Positions 7,730 through 16,848 are shown, counted from the first letter of the stretch. The stretch: DNA of 64,000 nt from Bacteroidales bacterium (GCA_028708845.1 JAQVXZ010000002.1:1-64000); one strand, 5' to 3'. A program made the numbers and translations. Notes: generated by a model from the letters alone, not told the origin.

Positions 7730-10579
7730 TTAGTGGGCTTCTAACCAGTTCGTGCCTGTATTGGAATCGACTTCTATTGGTACGTTTTCTAATGGTAGGG
7801 CTTCTTTCATTTGTTTTTCTACTATAAGTTGGACTTTGTCAAGCTCTGGTTTATAGAGGTCGAAGACTAATTCGTCATGCACTTGTAGTATCATCTTGGT
7901 TTTAAGTCCCTCTTTTATTAGGATATTGTTTATCTCTATCATCGCCTTCTTTATCATATCGGCAGAGGAACCTTGAATTGGCATATTTACTGCGTTTCTT
8001 TGGGCAAAATTCTTTAGATTTACATTCCTTGAATTGATTTCATAGAGGTACCTTCTTCTCTTTAGCATCGTTTCTACGTAGTTCGTAAGTTTTGCTTTCT
8101 CAATCTGAGAGTCTATAAAGTTCTTTATTTTTGGGTATTCTGCGAAATATTGGTCTATTAGGGCTTGTGCTTCTTTTACTGAAAGGGATAGCTGCTGTGA
8201 AAGTCCATAAGCAGATATTCCATAAATGATTCCGAAGTTTACACTCTTAGCAGCTTGACGCATATCTTTGCTTACGTCCTCTAATGCTACCTTATAAATT
8301 TTTGATGCTGTTGCTTGGTGTATATCAATCTTCTTATTAAACGCCTCAATCATATGCTCATCTTGGCTCATGGAAGCAATAATTCTTAGTTCTATCTGAG
8401 AATAATCACAAGCCATTAGTAGGTAGTTTTCATCTCTTGGAACAAATGCCTTACGTATCTTTCTGCCAAGAGCGGTGCGTATAGGGATGTTTTGTAGGTT
8501 GGGTGCAAGGGATGAAAGTCTTCCTGTTGAGGTGGTGGTTTGGTTATATGATGTGTGGATTCTGCCTGTTGAGGGATTAACCAGTAGAGGTAGTGCATCA
8601 ACATAGGTTCCTTTAAGCTTAGTTAGACTTCTGTATTCTAATATCTTTGAAACAATGGGGTGTTTATCAACTAACTTTGAAAGCACTTCTTCGGATGTGG
8701 ATAGTTGTTTAGTTATTGAGGATTTTTTTGTATTCTCTGCTATCTTTAGTTTTTGAAATAATATCTCGGATAGTTGTTTTGGGGATGATATATTAAACTC
8801 CTCTTCTGATAGTTCAAATATTTCAGATTCTAATCTCTGCTTTTCTTCTTCTAGTTCTTCGGAAAAGATTTTTAACTGCTCTTTATCTATTCTCACTCCC
8901 TCTCTTTCCATCGACACAAGCACAGAAACAAGTGGCATTTCTATCTCCGAGAAAAGATTTTCTAAGTCGTTTTCTCTTAGTTTCTCTTCTAGGATTGGTT
9001 TTAGTTGGAGTGAGATATCGGCTTTCTCAACCGAGTATTTCATTAGTTGAGTCTTGTCTATCTTTTTAATATCTATTATTCCTGACTTTGAAACCTTGCC
9101 ATAGGCTTTCTCTTCTTGCATTGTTTCATATTCCAAATAGGAGCTTGCAAGTGAGTCAAACTTATGTTGCATCTCTGGTTCAATAAGATAATGTGCTATT
9201 ATAATATCAAATTCTCTTCCTTTTATTGTAATATTATGGTTAAGAAGGGCGTGCTTATCGGATTTCATGTTTTGTGAAACCTTATAAATTTCCTCCTCTT
9301 CAAAAACTTCTTTTAGTAAATTGAGGATTTCCGCTTTTTCTTCTTTGTTTTGATTTAGGAAAACGAAGTATCCTTTGTGTTTTTCGCAGCTTAGGGATAT
9401 GCCAATTATATCTGCAAATAAATCATTTGAGGTTGTTTCCACCGAAAAGCTAAGTATTTTTCTTTGTTTTATCTCTTCAATCACAGCTCTTAGGTCTTGA
9501 GCTTTTTCAATCATAATATAATTATGCTCAACGCTATCTATGGTTTTGGCATTGTCGAAGAAAGTTTGCTGGGGTCTATCTGCCTCTGGATTTGAAAAGA
9601 GATTAAACTGATTTTGATTAGCTTCAGTTTGGCTATCCTTAGTATCAGCTTTCTTATTTGAGAACATTTCGGAGGCGTCTGCATAACCTGATATCTTGGA
9701 ATAGACATCGAAGAAACGCTTTTCAAAGGTTCGGAACTCAAGTTCTGAAAATATGGTCTTGCAATGTTGGAAATTAGGTAGCTCAAACAAGAGTCCTTCT
9801 TCGTTAAACTCAATTGGCACATCTAGAATTATGGTTGCAAGCATCTTTGAGAGGATTGCCTTGTCCTTATTCTCTTCTATGGCTTTACGAATCGATGCAC
9901 TTTCTATCTTATCTGAGTTTTCAATTATATCTTCAATGGAATCAAACTGCTGCATTAGCATCTTAGCTTTTTTCTCCCCAATTGAAGGAACGCCAGGTAT
10001 GTTATCGGAGCTATCTCCCCAAAGTCCAAGTATATCAATTACCTGCTCTGGTCTCTTAACTTCAAATTTCTCTATCACCTCTTTTACTCCCAATATCTCT
10101 TCTCCATTACCCATTCGTGGGAGTTTTAGCATAAAGATATTCTCATCCACAAGCTGTGCATAATCTTTGTCAGGGGTAACCATATATACTGTAAATCCTT
10201 CCTTGGCTGCCTTCTTTGAAAGCGTGCCTATTACATCATCGGCTTCGTATCCCTCAACGGCAAGCATAGGAATATTCATCGCTTTGGCCAATTCCTTAAC
10301 AATTGGTATTGCTACAATGATATCTTCTGGGCATGCTTGACGGTTTGCCTTATAGTCTTCAAACTGCTCATGTCTTACGGTTGGTCCTTGCAAGTCAAAG
10401 GCAATTCCAAGATGCGAGGGTTTGTGTTTCTTTATTATATCGAGTAAGGCATTTGCAAATCCAAGTATTGCGGAGGTATTAAGTCCCTTAGAATTTATCC
10501 TAGGGTTCTTATTGAGGGCATAATAGGAGCGATATATTAATGCCATTGCATCAATAAGGTATAGGTTTTTCTCTTTCAT
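7730..10579 (-). CDS. polA: DNA polymerase I, with an incomplete 3'-5' exonuclease site
   Basis: A 949-residue family A polymerase for Okazaki fragment maturation and repair. The order is 5' nuclease (about 1-290, with EADDVIGTL and DSSDNIPGV), 3'-5' exonuclease (about 350-530), polymerase (about 540-949). Polymerase motif A is DYSQIELR (D725), motif B KSVNFGIIYG, motif C QVHDELVFD (900-903). In the exonuclease domain motif I reads FSVET where FDTET is usual, so the first metal-binding Asp is Ser379, while E381, D441 (NMKSDKHAL) and D521 (EKADISLQL) remain. Proofreading may be weakened. I start at the ATG at 10579 (MKEKNLYLIDAMAL), 4 bp after the upstream stop. An ATG at 10603 would add eight residues that overlap the upstream gene. 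Confidence 0.95.
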   Translation of the reverse strand: MKEKNLYLIDAMALIYRSYYALNKNPRINSKGLNTSAILGFANALLDIIKKHKPSHLGIAFDLQGPTVRHEQFEDYKANRQACPEDIIVAIPIVKELAKAMNIPMLAVEGYEADDVIGTLSKKAAKEGFTVYMVTPDKDYAQLVDENIFMLKLPRMGNGEEILGVKEVIEKFEVKRPEQVIDILGLWGDSSDNIPGVPSIGEKKAKMLMQQFDSIEDIIENSDKIESASIRKAIEENKDKAILSKMLATIILDVPIEFNEEGLLFELPNFQHCKTIFSELEFRTFEKRFFDVYSKISGYADASEMFSNKKADTKDSQTEANQNQFNLFSNPEADRPQQTFFDNAKTIDSVEHNYIMIEKAQDLRAVIEEIKQRKILSFSVETTSNDLFADIIGISLSCEKHKGYFVFLNQNKEEKAEILNLLKEVFEEEEIYKVSQNMKSDKHALLNHNITIKGREFDIIIAHYLIEPEMQHKFDSLASSYLEYETMQEEKAYGKVSKSGIIDIKKIDKTQLMKYSVEKADISLQLKPILEEKLRENDLENLFSEIEMPLVSVLVSMEREGVRIDKEQLKIFSEELEEEKQRLESEIFELSEEEFNISSPKQLSEILFQKLKIAENTKKSSITKQLSTSEEVLSKLVDKHPIVSKILEYRSLTKLKGTYVDALPLLVNPSTGRIHTSYNQTTTSTGRLSSLAPNLQNIPIRTALGRKIRKAFVPRDENYLLMACDYSQIELRIIASMSQDEHMIEAFNKKIDIHQATASKIYKVALEDVSKDMRQAAKSVNFGIIYGISAYGLSQQLSLSVKEAQALIDQYFAEYPKIKNFIDSQIEKAKLTNYVETMLKRRRYLYEINSRNVNLKNFAQRNAVNMPIQGSSADMIKKAMIEINNILIKEGLKTKMILQVHDELVFDLYKPELDKVQLIVEKQMKEALPLENVPIEVDSNTGTNWLEAH

Positions 10580-10583
10580 TTCT

Positions 10584-11852
10584 TTATTCTGTGTAAAAAT
10601 CAATCATTCTATTTATTTCCCTTGTGCAGACTGGGCAAAAAGGTTTATCACTCCTCATTAAGCAATCTTGGAATGGGCGATAAAGTCCTTTTGAAACATA
10701 AGCTGCTCCTTCAAATACGCCAACCTTATCTTTATATTCAGGTGTTGCTGGGGTTGGTATTGGTATTGTTTTCTCAACCATATCTTCCCATTTCTTAGAA
10801 AAGTCAATAAGGGATGTAACGTTCTTTTGCCAAGGTTCTATTCTTTGTGATGCTCCCTCAATCTCAATATCGTTTTCAGAATATTCATCTCCTAGTCCTC
10901 CAAAACTATGTCCAAATTCGTGGGTAAGGACAAAGCCATTCTCTCTATTTACATATGAAGTTGCGTAGAAGTTAAATATTCCACCGCCTCCATAAACGGA
11001 GCTATTGCACATAATGATTATTTGCTCATAAGGAACATCTATAAGTATTTCGTGGAGGTTGAAAAGGTTGCGAGTCATAATATAACGAGGCGAATCGAAG
11101 GTATTGTATTGTACTCCAAGGAATGTGTTTGGGTTTTTGGTCTTGTCAAGTCCTGGGATGCCGCTCTGCTCTGAGAAATATGAAACTCCTCTTATGTTTA
11201 TCTTGTCCTCTGCATTTGAAAAGGGAGGCTTAGAGAAGAATTGCTTAGTAAAAAGTTTCATATCTTCAATCATTTGAAGTGAATCCGCCTTAGTATAACC
11301 CGCAGGCACAATTACTATATCCAATTTCTTATTTAAATCCTTTGAAGCTATATGAAGGGGATAGAAATTATCGGTTTTGATGCTGGTTTCTTTAGTTTCT
11401 ATGTTTGCTACTTCGATAGTTTTTTTCTCAACCTTAAACCATTTCCCCAAACTATCTCTTGAAAAGAATATTATATCAATATCCTCTTTAGGAAGTGGTA
11501 TTCTAATTACTTCTTCAAAGTTTGAGCATGATTTCTTAGCCTCTGGGGTTGTCTGCCACTCCTCAAAAAGAGAGCAGTAGTTGCGAGAATATATTAGATT
11601 GTCAGTATTTGCAGCATAAACCTCAACCCTATGAGCCCCAAGATTGGTATTATCGAGTAGTTTTGTCTTTGTGCCTGCCCAGTTCTCTGTTGCGTAGGTT
11701 TCTTCAATAGAATAGTATTCCAGTGCAAAGCGACCCGAGTGATAAGATAAGATATTAAGGGTTTTATCTCTGAAATAGGTATTAAAATCTATTGTTTGAG
11801 CATTTCCAATTAATGGAATCAAAAGCAAAAAATAAAGAAGAAAGCGTTTCAT
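10584..11852 (-). CDS. Secreted M64-family zinc peptidase
   Basis: A 422-residue exported protein with a signal peptide (MKRFLLYFLLLIPLIGNA, cleaved before Q19). It has an N-terminal M64_N-type beta domain (about 20-150) and a C-terminal catalytic domain. The zinc motif HEFGHSFGGLGDEY starts at residue 311: H311, E312 and H315 plus the downstream acidic residues fit the extended metzincin-like motif of the M64 family (first described as an IgA-cleaving enzyme in Clostridium ramosum). IVPAGYTKADSLQMIEDM is the conserved block at the start of the catalytic domain. Bacteroidota carry many homologues with unknown substrates, so IgA cleavage should not be assumed. It precedes polA by 4 bp, suggesting co-transcription, with a -7 box at 11879-11886. 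Confidence 0.9.
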   Translation of the reverse strand: MKRFLLYFLLLIPLIGNAQTIDFNTYFRDKTLNILSYHSGRFALEYYSIEETYATENWAGTKTKLLDNTNLGAHRVEVYAANTDNLIYSRNYCSLFEEWQTTPEAKKSCSNFEEVIRIPLPKEDIDIIFFSRDSLGKWFKVEKKTIEVANIETKETSIKTDNFYPLHIASKDLNKKLDIVIVPAGYTKADSLQMIEDMKLFTKQFFSKPPFSNAEDKINIRGVSYFSEQSGIPGLDKTKNPNTFLGVQYNTFDSPRYIMTRNLFNLHEILIDVPYEQIIIMCNSSVYGGGGIFNFYATSYVNRENGFVLTHEFGHSFGGLGDEYSENDIEIEGASQRIEPWQKNVTSLIDFSKKWEDMVEKTIPIPTPATPEYKDKVGVFEGAAYVSKGLYRPFQDCLMRSDKPFCPVCTREINRMIDFYTE

Positions 11853-11878
11853 ACATTAAATTTTTAATAGCGATTAAG

Positions 11879-11886
11879 CAAAGGTA
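11879..11886 (-). promoter_or_regulatory. Bacteroidota -7 box for the M64 peptidase-polA transcript
   Basis: TACCTTTG on the minus strand matches TAnnTTTG and lies 27 bp before the start codon at 11852. No exact TTG -33 element occurs at 19-21 bp; the nearest is at 23 bp. Confidence 0.6.
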
Positions 11887-12063
11887 CGTATTTTTTTATT
11901 TTCTCATAGCAAATAATCATAATAAGAAAAAACAAAGAATTGTCTGCTTAAAACCTATACATATATAATACATACAACGGTTTACTTGAATACAAGGCAC
12001 CCAAGCCTTATTATCAATTAACTATATAATAGAATATTACTTGCAAATTTAATTAAAAAAGTT

Positions 12064-12093
12064 TTGACGTTAAATTTTATTTTTCTACCTTTG
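12064..12093 (+). promoter_or_regulatory. Promoter of the tryptophanase leader transcript
   Basis: TTG at 12064-12066 and TACCTTTG at 12086-12093 are separated by 19 bp, an exact match to the Bacteroidota -33/-7 consensus. Transcription would begin near 12100, leaving an untranslated leader of about 190 nt before tnaA. Confidence 0.88.
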
Positions 12094-12112
12094 CAACTCA
12101 CATAGTACTGAA

Positions 12113-12193
12113 ATGTTGCAAAGTTTATTAAATACAATGAATACTCAAGGCCTCTACGTTAATATTAAGAATAGAGACGAATTTGCATATTAA
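12113..12193 (+). CDS. Putative leader peptide upstream of tryptophanase
   Basis: A 26-codon ORF beginning about 13 nt after the predicted transcription start: MLQSLLNTMNTQGLYVNIK followed by NRDEFAY and a TAA stop. An inner ATG at 12137 would give 18 codons. Two bases after the stop begins a terminator hairpin (12196-12233), and tnaA follows. This is the arrangement of the tnaC leader of enterobacteria. However, there is no Trp codon and no Pro at the end, both essential in E. coli TnaC, so sensing by the same arrest mechanism is not supported. Whether the ORF is translated is unknown; the case rests on position. Confidence 0.5.
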   Translation: MLQSLLNTMNTQGLYVNIKNRDEFAY

Positions 12194-12195
12194 TA

Positions 12196-12233
12196 GGTTG
12201 GAAGAGTTCTTCTTCTTTCCAACCACCTTTTTT
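12196..12233 (+). terminator. Attenuator-like terminator in the tryptophanase leader
   Basis: GGTTGGAA (12196-12203) pairs with TTCCAACC (12217-12224), with possible extra pairing inside the loop (GAG with TTC). ACC and six T (12228-12233) follow. It sits between the leader ORF and tnaA, about 55 nt before the tnaA start, so transcription must pass it to express tnaA. Confidence 0.8.
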
Positions 12234-12288
12234 CAGTATAAATCACAAGAAAATTTTAGAATAAAATAACAAATAAAAGATAAATATT

Positions 12289-13665
12289 ATGGAATTACCA
12301 TTTGCAGAATCATGGAAGATTAAAATGATTGAGCCAATTCGTAAAAGTACACGTCAAGAACGTGAACAATGGATTAAGGAAGCTCACTATAATACATTTC
12401 AACTAGCAGCAGACAAAGTATATATTGACCTTATTACTGACTCTGGCACAGGTTCAATGTCTCAAGCTCAATGGGCTGGAATGATGATGGGTGACGAAAG
12501 TTATGCAGGTGCATCTTCTTTCTTCAACCTAAAGAATATGATTGCTAAGTTAACAGGATTTGAATACGTTATCCCAACTCACCAAGGACGTGCAGCAGAA
12601 AACGTTTTGTTTTCTTACTTAGTAAAAGAAGGTAACGTTTGTCCAGGAAACTCTCACTTCGATACGACAAAAGGACATATAGAAAGTCGTAAGGCAATTG
12701 CACTAGACTGCACTATTGACGAAGCAAAAGACACTCAACTTGAAATTCCTTTTAAAGGAAATGTTGATCCAATCAAATTAGAACAAGCATTAAAAGATCA
12801 TAAAGGAAATATCCCTTTCATTATTATTACAATAACTAATAACACTGCAGGTGGACAACCAGTAAGCATGAAAAACTTACGTGAGGTTAGTGCATTATCA
12901 AAGAAATATGATGTTCCTGTATTGTTTGACTCAGCACGTTTTGCAGAAAATGCTTATTTCATAAAAACACGTGAAGAAGGTTATGCAAACAAAACAATAA
13001 AAGAAATTGTTAAGGAAATGTTCTCTTACGCTGATGGTATGACTATGAGTGCTAAGAAAGACGCTATTGTTAATATGGGTGGGTTTATTGCAACAAGAAA
13101 ACAAGATTGGTTTGATGGAGCTAAGAACTTCTGTATTATTATGGAAGGCTATCTAACTTATGGTGGAATGAACGGAAGAGATATGAACGCTCTAGCAATT
13201 GGTTTGGACGAAAACACCGAATTTGAAATGCTTGAAACTCGTATCAAACAAGTTGAATACTTGGCAATGAAGCTTGACGAATATGGTGTAGCTTACCAAC
13301 GTCCTGCAGGTGGTCATGCAATTTTCGTTGATGCAGCAAAGGTTCTTACACATGTTCCTAAGGAACAATTCCCAGCACAAACACTTACTGTTGAACTCTA
13401 CTTAGAGGCAGGTATTCGTGGATGTGAGATTGGTTATATCTTAGCAGACCGTGACCCTATCACAAGAGAAAATCGTTTTGGCGGACTTGACTTCCTTCGT
13501 TTAGCAATCCCTCGCCGCGTTTATACCAATAACCATATGGATGTTATTGCTGCAGCACTTAAGAATGTTAAAGACAGAGCAGAACAAATCACAAAAGGAT
13601 ATACAATTGAGTGGGAAGCACCACTTATGCGTCACTTCACAGTTAAATTAGAAAAAGCTAAATAA
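12289..13665 (+). CDS. tnaA: Tryptophanase (tryptophan indole-lyase)
   Basis: A PLP-dependent beta-eliminating lyase converting L-tryptophan to indole, pyruvate and ammonia. The 458 residues align end to end with E. coli TnaA (471). The PLP lysine is K257 in MTMSAKKDAIVNMGG. THQGRAAEN (97-105) and FDSARFAENAYF (213-224) are PLP and substrate-site blocks. Tyrosine phenol-lyase is the close alternative, but its substrate-binding Arg (in SMERG) is Ile here (GCEIGYILADRDP), as in tryptophanases. The gene is monocistronic, with a consensus promoter, a leader ORF and hairpin upstream and a strong terminator downstream. This suggests regulated expression of tryptophan catabolism and indole release. 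Confidence 0.93.
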   Translation: MELPFAESWKIKMIEPIRKSTRQEREQWIKEAHYNTFQLAADKVYIDLITDSGTGSMSQAQWAGMMMGDESYAGASSFFNLKNMIAKLTGFEYVIPTHQGRAAENVLFSYLVKEGNVCPGNSHFDTTKGHIESRKAIALDCTIDEAKDTQLEIPFKGNVDPIKLEQALKDHKGNIPFIIITITNNTAGGQPVSMKNLREVSALSKKYDVPVLFDSARFAENAYFIKTREEGYANKTIKEIVKEMFSYADGMTMSAKKDAIVNMGGFIATRKQDWFDGAKNFCIIMEGYLTYGGMNGRDMNALAIGLDENTEFEMLETRIKQVEYLAMKLDEYGVAYQRPAGGHAIFVDAAKVLTHVPKEQFPAQTLTVELYLEAGIRGCEIGYILADRDPITRENRFGGLDFLRLAIPRRVYTNNHMDVIAAALKNVKDRAEQITKGYTIEWEAPLMRHFTVKLEKAK

Positions 13666-13700
13666 ACTTTTAGCCTATAAAATTTAATAGATTAAACAAA

Positions 13701-13737
13701 AGCACCTCAAATTCTAATTATTTGAGGTGCTTTTTTG
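13701..13737. terminator. Strong intrinsic terminator after tnaA
   Basis: AGCACCTCAAAT (13701-13712) pairs perfectly with ATTTGAGGTGCT (13720-13731) across a short loop, followed by TTTTTT. A run of A on the other side makes it usable in both directions between the convergent tnaA and outer-membrane barrel genes. Confidence 0.92.
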
Positions 13738-13766
13738 TTTTGGGTGTTTAAAGGATATGGTAGTAA

Positions 13767-16283
13767 CTACATCCCGAAGCCGCCTTGCATATTGGTATTG
13801 GATTTTTTGCCGGTGGTTCTTTCGTCGAACTTGTCGTCTTTTTTATTTAGTTTGGCATTTACATTTTGTCCAAAATTAAACTTTATGCCTACGGTGTACA
13901 TCCTGAAATTCATATAACTGCTGGAATTCCATTCCGTATTTTGGTAGCTATAGGAGGTTGAGTAAGATTCTTTGGCAAGTAGGTTGTTTACGCCAGCACT
14001 AAGGGTTAGTTTTTCGTTAAAGAAGCTTTTGTTAGCATTGATGTTTACGCCTCGGAAGCTTTCGTAATTAAATATTCCCCATGTGCCTCCTGTGGTGTAG
14101 TAGCCTGAGAGGTCTATTCTGTATTTCTTTGGAAGCGTGAAGCTGATTGATGAGTAGCCCATAAATGAGAATGATTGGTTTTCAAAACTAAATTCTTCAT
14201 TTTGGGAGTTGTTGTTTGTGTAGTTTTCGCTTAAGTATGCAACAAAGGTTAGCCATGGTCTTATTGGTATGGATGTGCTGACGCTTAGGTTTAGGTTATG
14301 TGAGTTTTCTATATTTGTTGGCATTGTATAGCCAATTAGTCCGTTGCTTGTTGTGAATGGGATTTCAGATACCACATCTTTTGTATAGCTATAGGTTAGG
14401 TTCGAGAATAATACATACATAAATGAATGTTGTAAGGATAAATTATGTGTGTATTGTGGTTTTAGGTCTGGGTTTCCTGTAGAGTATGTATAGTCATTTA
14501 TCCATGATTTAAACGGGTTAAGGTTATTATAGCTTGGTCTTGATATTCTCATATTGTATGCAAAGTTAAGGGTGTTAACTGCTGAAAACGTATGAGATAT
14601 GCTTAAGTTAGGGAAGAATGAGTTATAGGTTTGGGTAAATGTTGTATTGTATTTAACCTGATTACCTTTTAGGTTGGTGTTTTCTGCTCTTATGCCTAAT
14701 CTCAAGGATGTTTTATCGCTAAATGATTTCTTTAAAGATGCATATAAGGCGTTGATATTCTCATCGAAAATGAAGTTATTGGATTTTGTTGGGTCGTTTA
14801 CTAAGTCTTTAATTGATAGGAAGTCATTATCAACCTTCGTGTAGGCAAATTTAAAACCTCCCTCTAAGCTTAGACTTTGGGAAAAAGGTTTGAAATAATC
14901 GCCTCTTAGGTTATAGGAATAATAAGAGCTTTTTGTGGAGTTTTCAAGCCCTTCTGTCTTATAAGGACTTACTTGATTGATGAAGTTATTATAGTATTTG
15001 GTTTCTGCTCCTGTTTCATCCTTTGAGGTATTGCTTACAAAATCAAAGTTAAGTGTTAGGCTTTGTCCAAGGGTGTCAAATTTATGTTGGTAGTTGGTAT
15101 TGATAAGTATGTTATCGCTATTATTATATAGTCTATTTTCAGAAAGGAATCTTAGAGAGTCGATATAATATGTTCCATTTCTTAGATTAGATATAATTGA
15201 TGAGCTTGTGTAGTTTCTCTTGGGTGAGTTATTATTGGAATAGGTGAAATATAAACCAATATTATTCTTATTGTTTAGCTTGTAGTCAGTTCCAAGGTTT
15301 AGGTTATAGTTATTAGACCTATAAAGCATATCTGTTCTGTCTGCAATTCTTATTGTGTCATTACCAAAGCTTGTTTTCTTTACTCCATTTGTTTCCATAT
15401 TTTGTGCCCAACGAGAGGTAGAGAAAGATAGGGTTGAGGTAAATTTATCATCAACATAGTTTAAGTTAAGATCGCCCATAATGGATGCAACATCAGTATA
15501 GTATAGGTTTGAGCCAAGGGATGCGTTCCAACCATTTGTTTTCTCTTGTTTGAAAAGGATATTTATTATTCCTGCAACTCCCTCTGCATCGTATTTAGCA
15601 GAAGGGTTTGTTATTAGTTCAAACTTATCGATTTGAACAGAAGGAATCCCTTTTAAGATTTGCACCAATGACTTCCAAGGTAGTTTCATATCTCTTCCCT
15701 GAAACTGAATTAAGACTCCTCCTTTGCCATTTAGCTTTAGGTTATCATCATTATCAATTGAAATGCCTGGTGCTTTTTTCAATAGCTCAAAAGCATTTGT
15801 TACAGATGAGGCAGTATTCTTATCAATATTCATTGTCATCTTATCTGCATCGAGTTTTATCCTATCCTTTAGGGCAATGATTTCAACCTCTTGAAGTCCT
15901 TCCGAAGTTTGTTCTATTGCAATATCGCCAAGGTCTAAAATATTATCTTTAAGCATTGAGGCTTTAATTTCAATATCTTTCCTCTTATATCCAACAAAGG
16001 AAATGCTTAGAATCATATCTTTTTTCTTGATATTCTTAAAAACAAATACCCCATTAGTATCTGCTGCAACACCATCGATTTGTTTTGCATTATTCTTTGA
16101 GTCAGTCAAGACGCAGTTAACAAACATTAGTTTTTCTTGAGTTTTGCTATCTATTATCCTCCCTTTTATGCTTGAGGTTTGAGCAATTGCAGAGGAAGAT
16201 AAGCCAGAAACCAATAATATAATTATGATTAATCTTAGCCATATAGGTCTTTCTCTCCTTTGTTTTAAGTTAGTTTTAATCAT
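13767..16283 (-). CDS. TonB-dependent-receptor-like outer-membrane barrel protein with carboxypeptidase-like N-terminal domain
   Basis: An 838-residue outer-membrane protein. A signal peptide (about 1-35, ending SSAIA-Q) is followed by a carboxypeptidase regulatory-like Ig fold (about 37-115, SIKGRIIDSKTQEKLMFVNC). A plug-like segment (about 125-225, LDADKMTMNIDKN and SAKYDAEGVAGIINI) and a beta-barrel of the OMP_b-brl_3 type follow to the C-terminus. It is a paralogue of the protein at 41316-43796, with the same block order and closely similar plug sequence. There is no partner SusD-like gene, so it is not a SusC pair; ligand unknown. It is the last gene of the ABC/GntR operon, only 10 bp after the small membrane protein gene. 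The C-terminal tail (NTNMQGGFGM) extends past the last strand. Confidence 0.85.
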   Translation of the reverse strand: MIKTNLKQRRERPIWLRLIIIILLVSGLSSSAIAQTSSIKGRIIDSKTQEKLMFVNCVLTDSKNNAKQIDGVAADTNGVFVFKNIKKKDMILSISFVGYKRKDIEIKASMLKDNILDLGDIAIEQTSEGLQEVEIIALKDRIKLDADKMTMNIDKNTASSVTNAFELLKKAPGISIDNDDNLKLNGKGGVLIQFQGRDMKLPWKSLVQILKGIPSVQIDKFELITNPSAKYDAEGVAGIINILFKQEKTNGWNASLGSNLYYTDVASIMGDLNLNYVDDKFTSTLSFSTSRWAQNMETNGVKKTSFGNDTIRIADRTDMLYRSNNYNLNLGTDYKLNNKNNIGLYFTYSNNNSPKRNYTSSSIISNLRNGTYYIDSLRFLSENRLYNNSDNILINTNYQHKFDTLGQSLTLNFDFVSNTSKDETGAETKYYNNFINQVSPYKTEGLENSTKSSYYSYNLRGDYFKPFSQSLSLEGGFKFAYTKVDNDFLSIKDLVNDPTKSNNFIFDENINALYASLKKSFSDKTSLRLGIRAENTNLKGNQVKYNTTFTQTYNSFFPNLSISHTFSAVNTLNFAYNMRISRPSYNNLNPFKSWINDYTYSTGNPDLKPQYTHNLSLQHSFMYVLFSNLTYSYTKDVVSEIPFTTSNGLIGYTMPTNIENSHNLNLSVSTSIPIRPWLTFVAYLSENYTNNNSQNEEFSFENQSFSFMGYSSISFTLPKKYRIDLSGYYTTGGTWGIFNYESFRGVNINANKSFFNEKLTLSAGVNNLLAKESYSTSYSYQNTEWNSSSYMNFRMYTVGIKFNFGQNVNAKLNKKDDKFDERTTGKKSNTNMQGGFGM

Positions 16284-16293
16284 CTTGCTTTAT

Positions 16294-16485
16294 TTATTGA
16301 GTTATTATTACGGTATCAAAATCTTCTGTTTGAATACGGATTTGTCCATTATTAATTTGAATTTCTGTATTAGAATCTCTTGCAGGTTCAACCGTATTAC
16401 CAATATATATGGTGAATATAATGGAAGCTAATAGGATAAGTCCTCCCATAGCAAGTAATATCTTTGTGCTTAATTTTAATTTCAT
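16294..16485 (-). CDS. Small single-pass membrane protein
   Basis: A 63-residue protein with one N-terminal membrane helix (about residues 8-29, ILLAMGGLILLASIIFTIYI) and a short polar domain rich in Asn, Gln, Asp and Thr (EIQINNGQIRIQTEDFDTVIITQ). Its beta-strand character recalls the beginning of the GIN/DUF2807 adhesin-head fold, but it is far too short to be one. It lies 2 bp after the GntR regulator gene and 10 bp before the outer-membrane barrel gene, so it is almost certainly co-expressed. Function unknown. Confidence 0.7.
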   Translation of the reverse strand: MKLKLSTKILLAMGGLILLASIIFTIYIGNTVEPARDSNTEIQINNGQIRIQTEDFDTVIITQ

Positions 16486-16487
16486 AT

Positions 16488-16847
16488 CTATTTTGTTTTA
16501 TAATTTTCAAACTCATTTATAATTTCTTCTATCCCAATGTTTAGTTGTTCCATCTGCTTGAATACATTAGGAAGAACAAAATCCTTAAAGTTTTTCTTCT
16601 TAATCTCTTTAATAAGTCTTGGAGCCTCTTTGGAAACGAAATAACCTAGACCTCTCTTATTAAATATAATTTCGTTTTGTTGTAAGTATTCAAAGGATCT
16701 CATAACAGTGTTAGGGTTAACTTCGTGGCTGGCTGCAAAATCCCTTATCGAAGGAATCCTCTCTTCAACCATGTATTTCTCCAAAAGAATATCGTCACAT
16801 ATCTTATCAGCAAGCTGTAGATATATTGGGCTTAAATCTTGTATCAT
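16488..16847 (-). CDS. GntR-family transcriptional regulator, YtrA type
   Basis: A 119-residue DNA-binding protein with the GntR winged helix (residues about 8-75). IYLQLADKICDDILLEKY, IPSIRDFAASHEVNPNTVMR as the recognition helix region, and NKRGLGYFVS as the wing are visible. A C-terminal tail of about 40 residues is too short for an effector domain, which is the hallmark of the YtrA subgroup that controls ABC transporter operons. Its start follows the permease stop by 1 bp. I infer repression of its own operon through the palindrome at 18394-18417. Confidence 0.9.
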   Translation of the reverse strand: MIQDLSPIYLQLADKICDDILLEKYMVEERIPSIRDFAASHEVNPNTVMRSFEYLQQNEIIFNKRGLGYFVSKEAPRLIKEIKKKNFKDFVLPNVFKQMEQLNIGIEEIINEFENYKTK

Positions 16848-16848
16848 C

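Noticed and set aside
10580..10603. Upstream start for polA at 10603
   Set aside because: It overlaps the preceding stop codon and adds eight residues before the conserved N-terminus.
12289..13665. Tyrosine phenol-lyase instead of tryptophanase
   Set aside because: The substrate-binding Arg of tyrosine phenol-lyase is Ile here (CEIGY), and the C-terminal region resembles tryptophanase.
16294..16485. Small membrane protein as a truncated GIN-domain adhesin
   Set aside because: The next gene starts 10 bp later and no remnant of a longer domain follows, so a genuine small protein is more likely than a truncated one.
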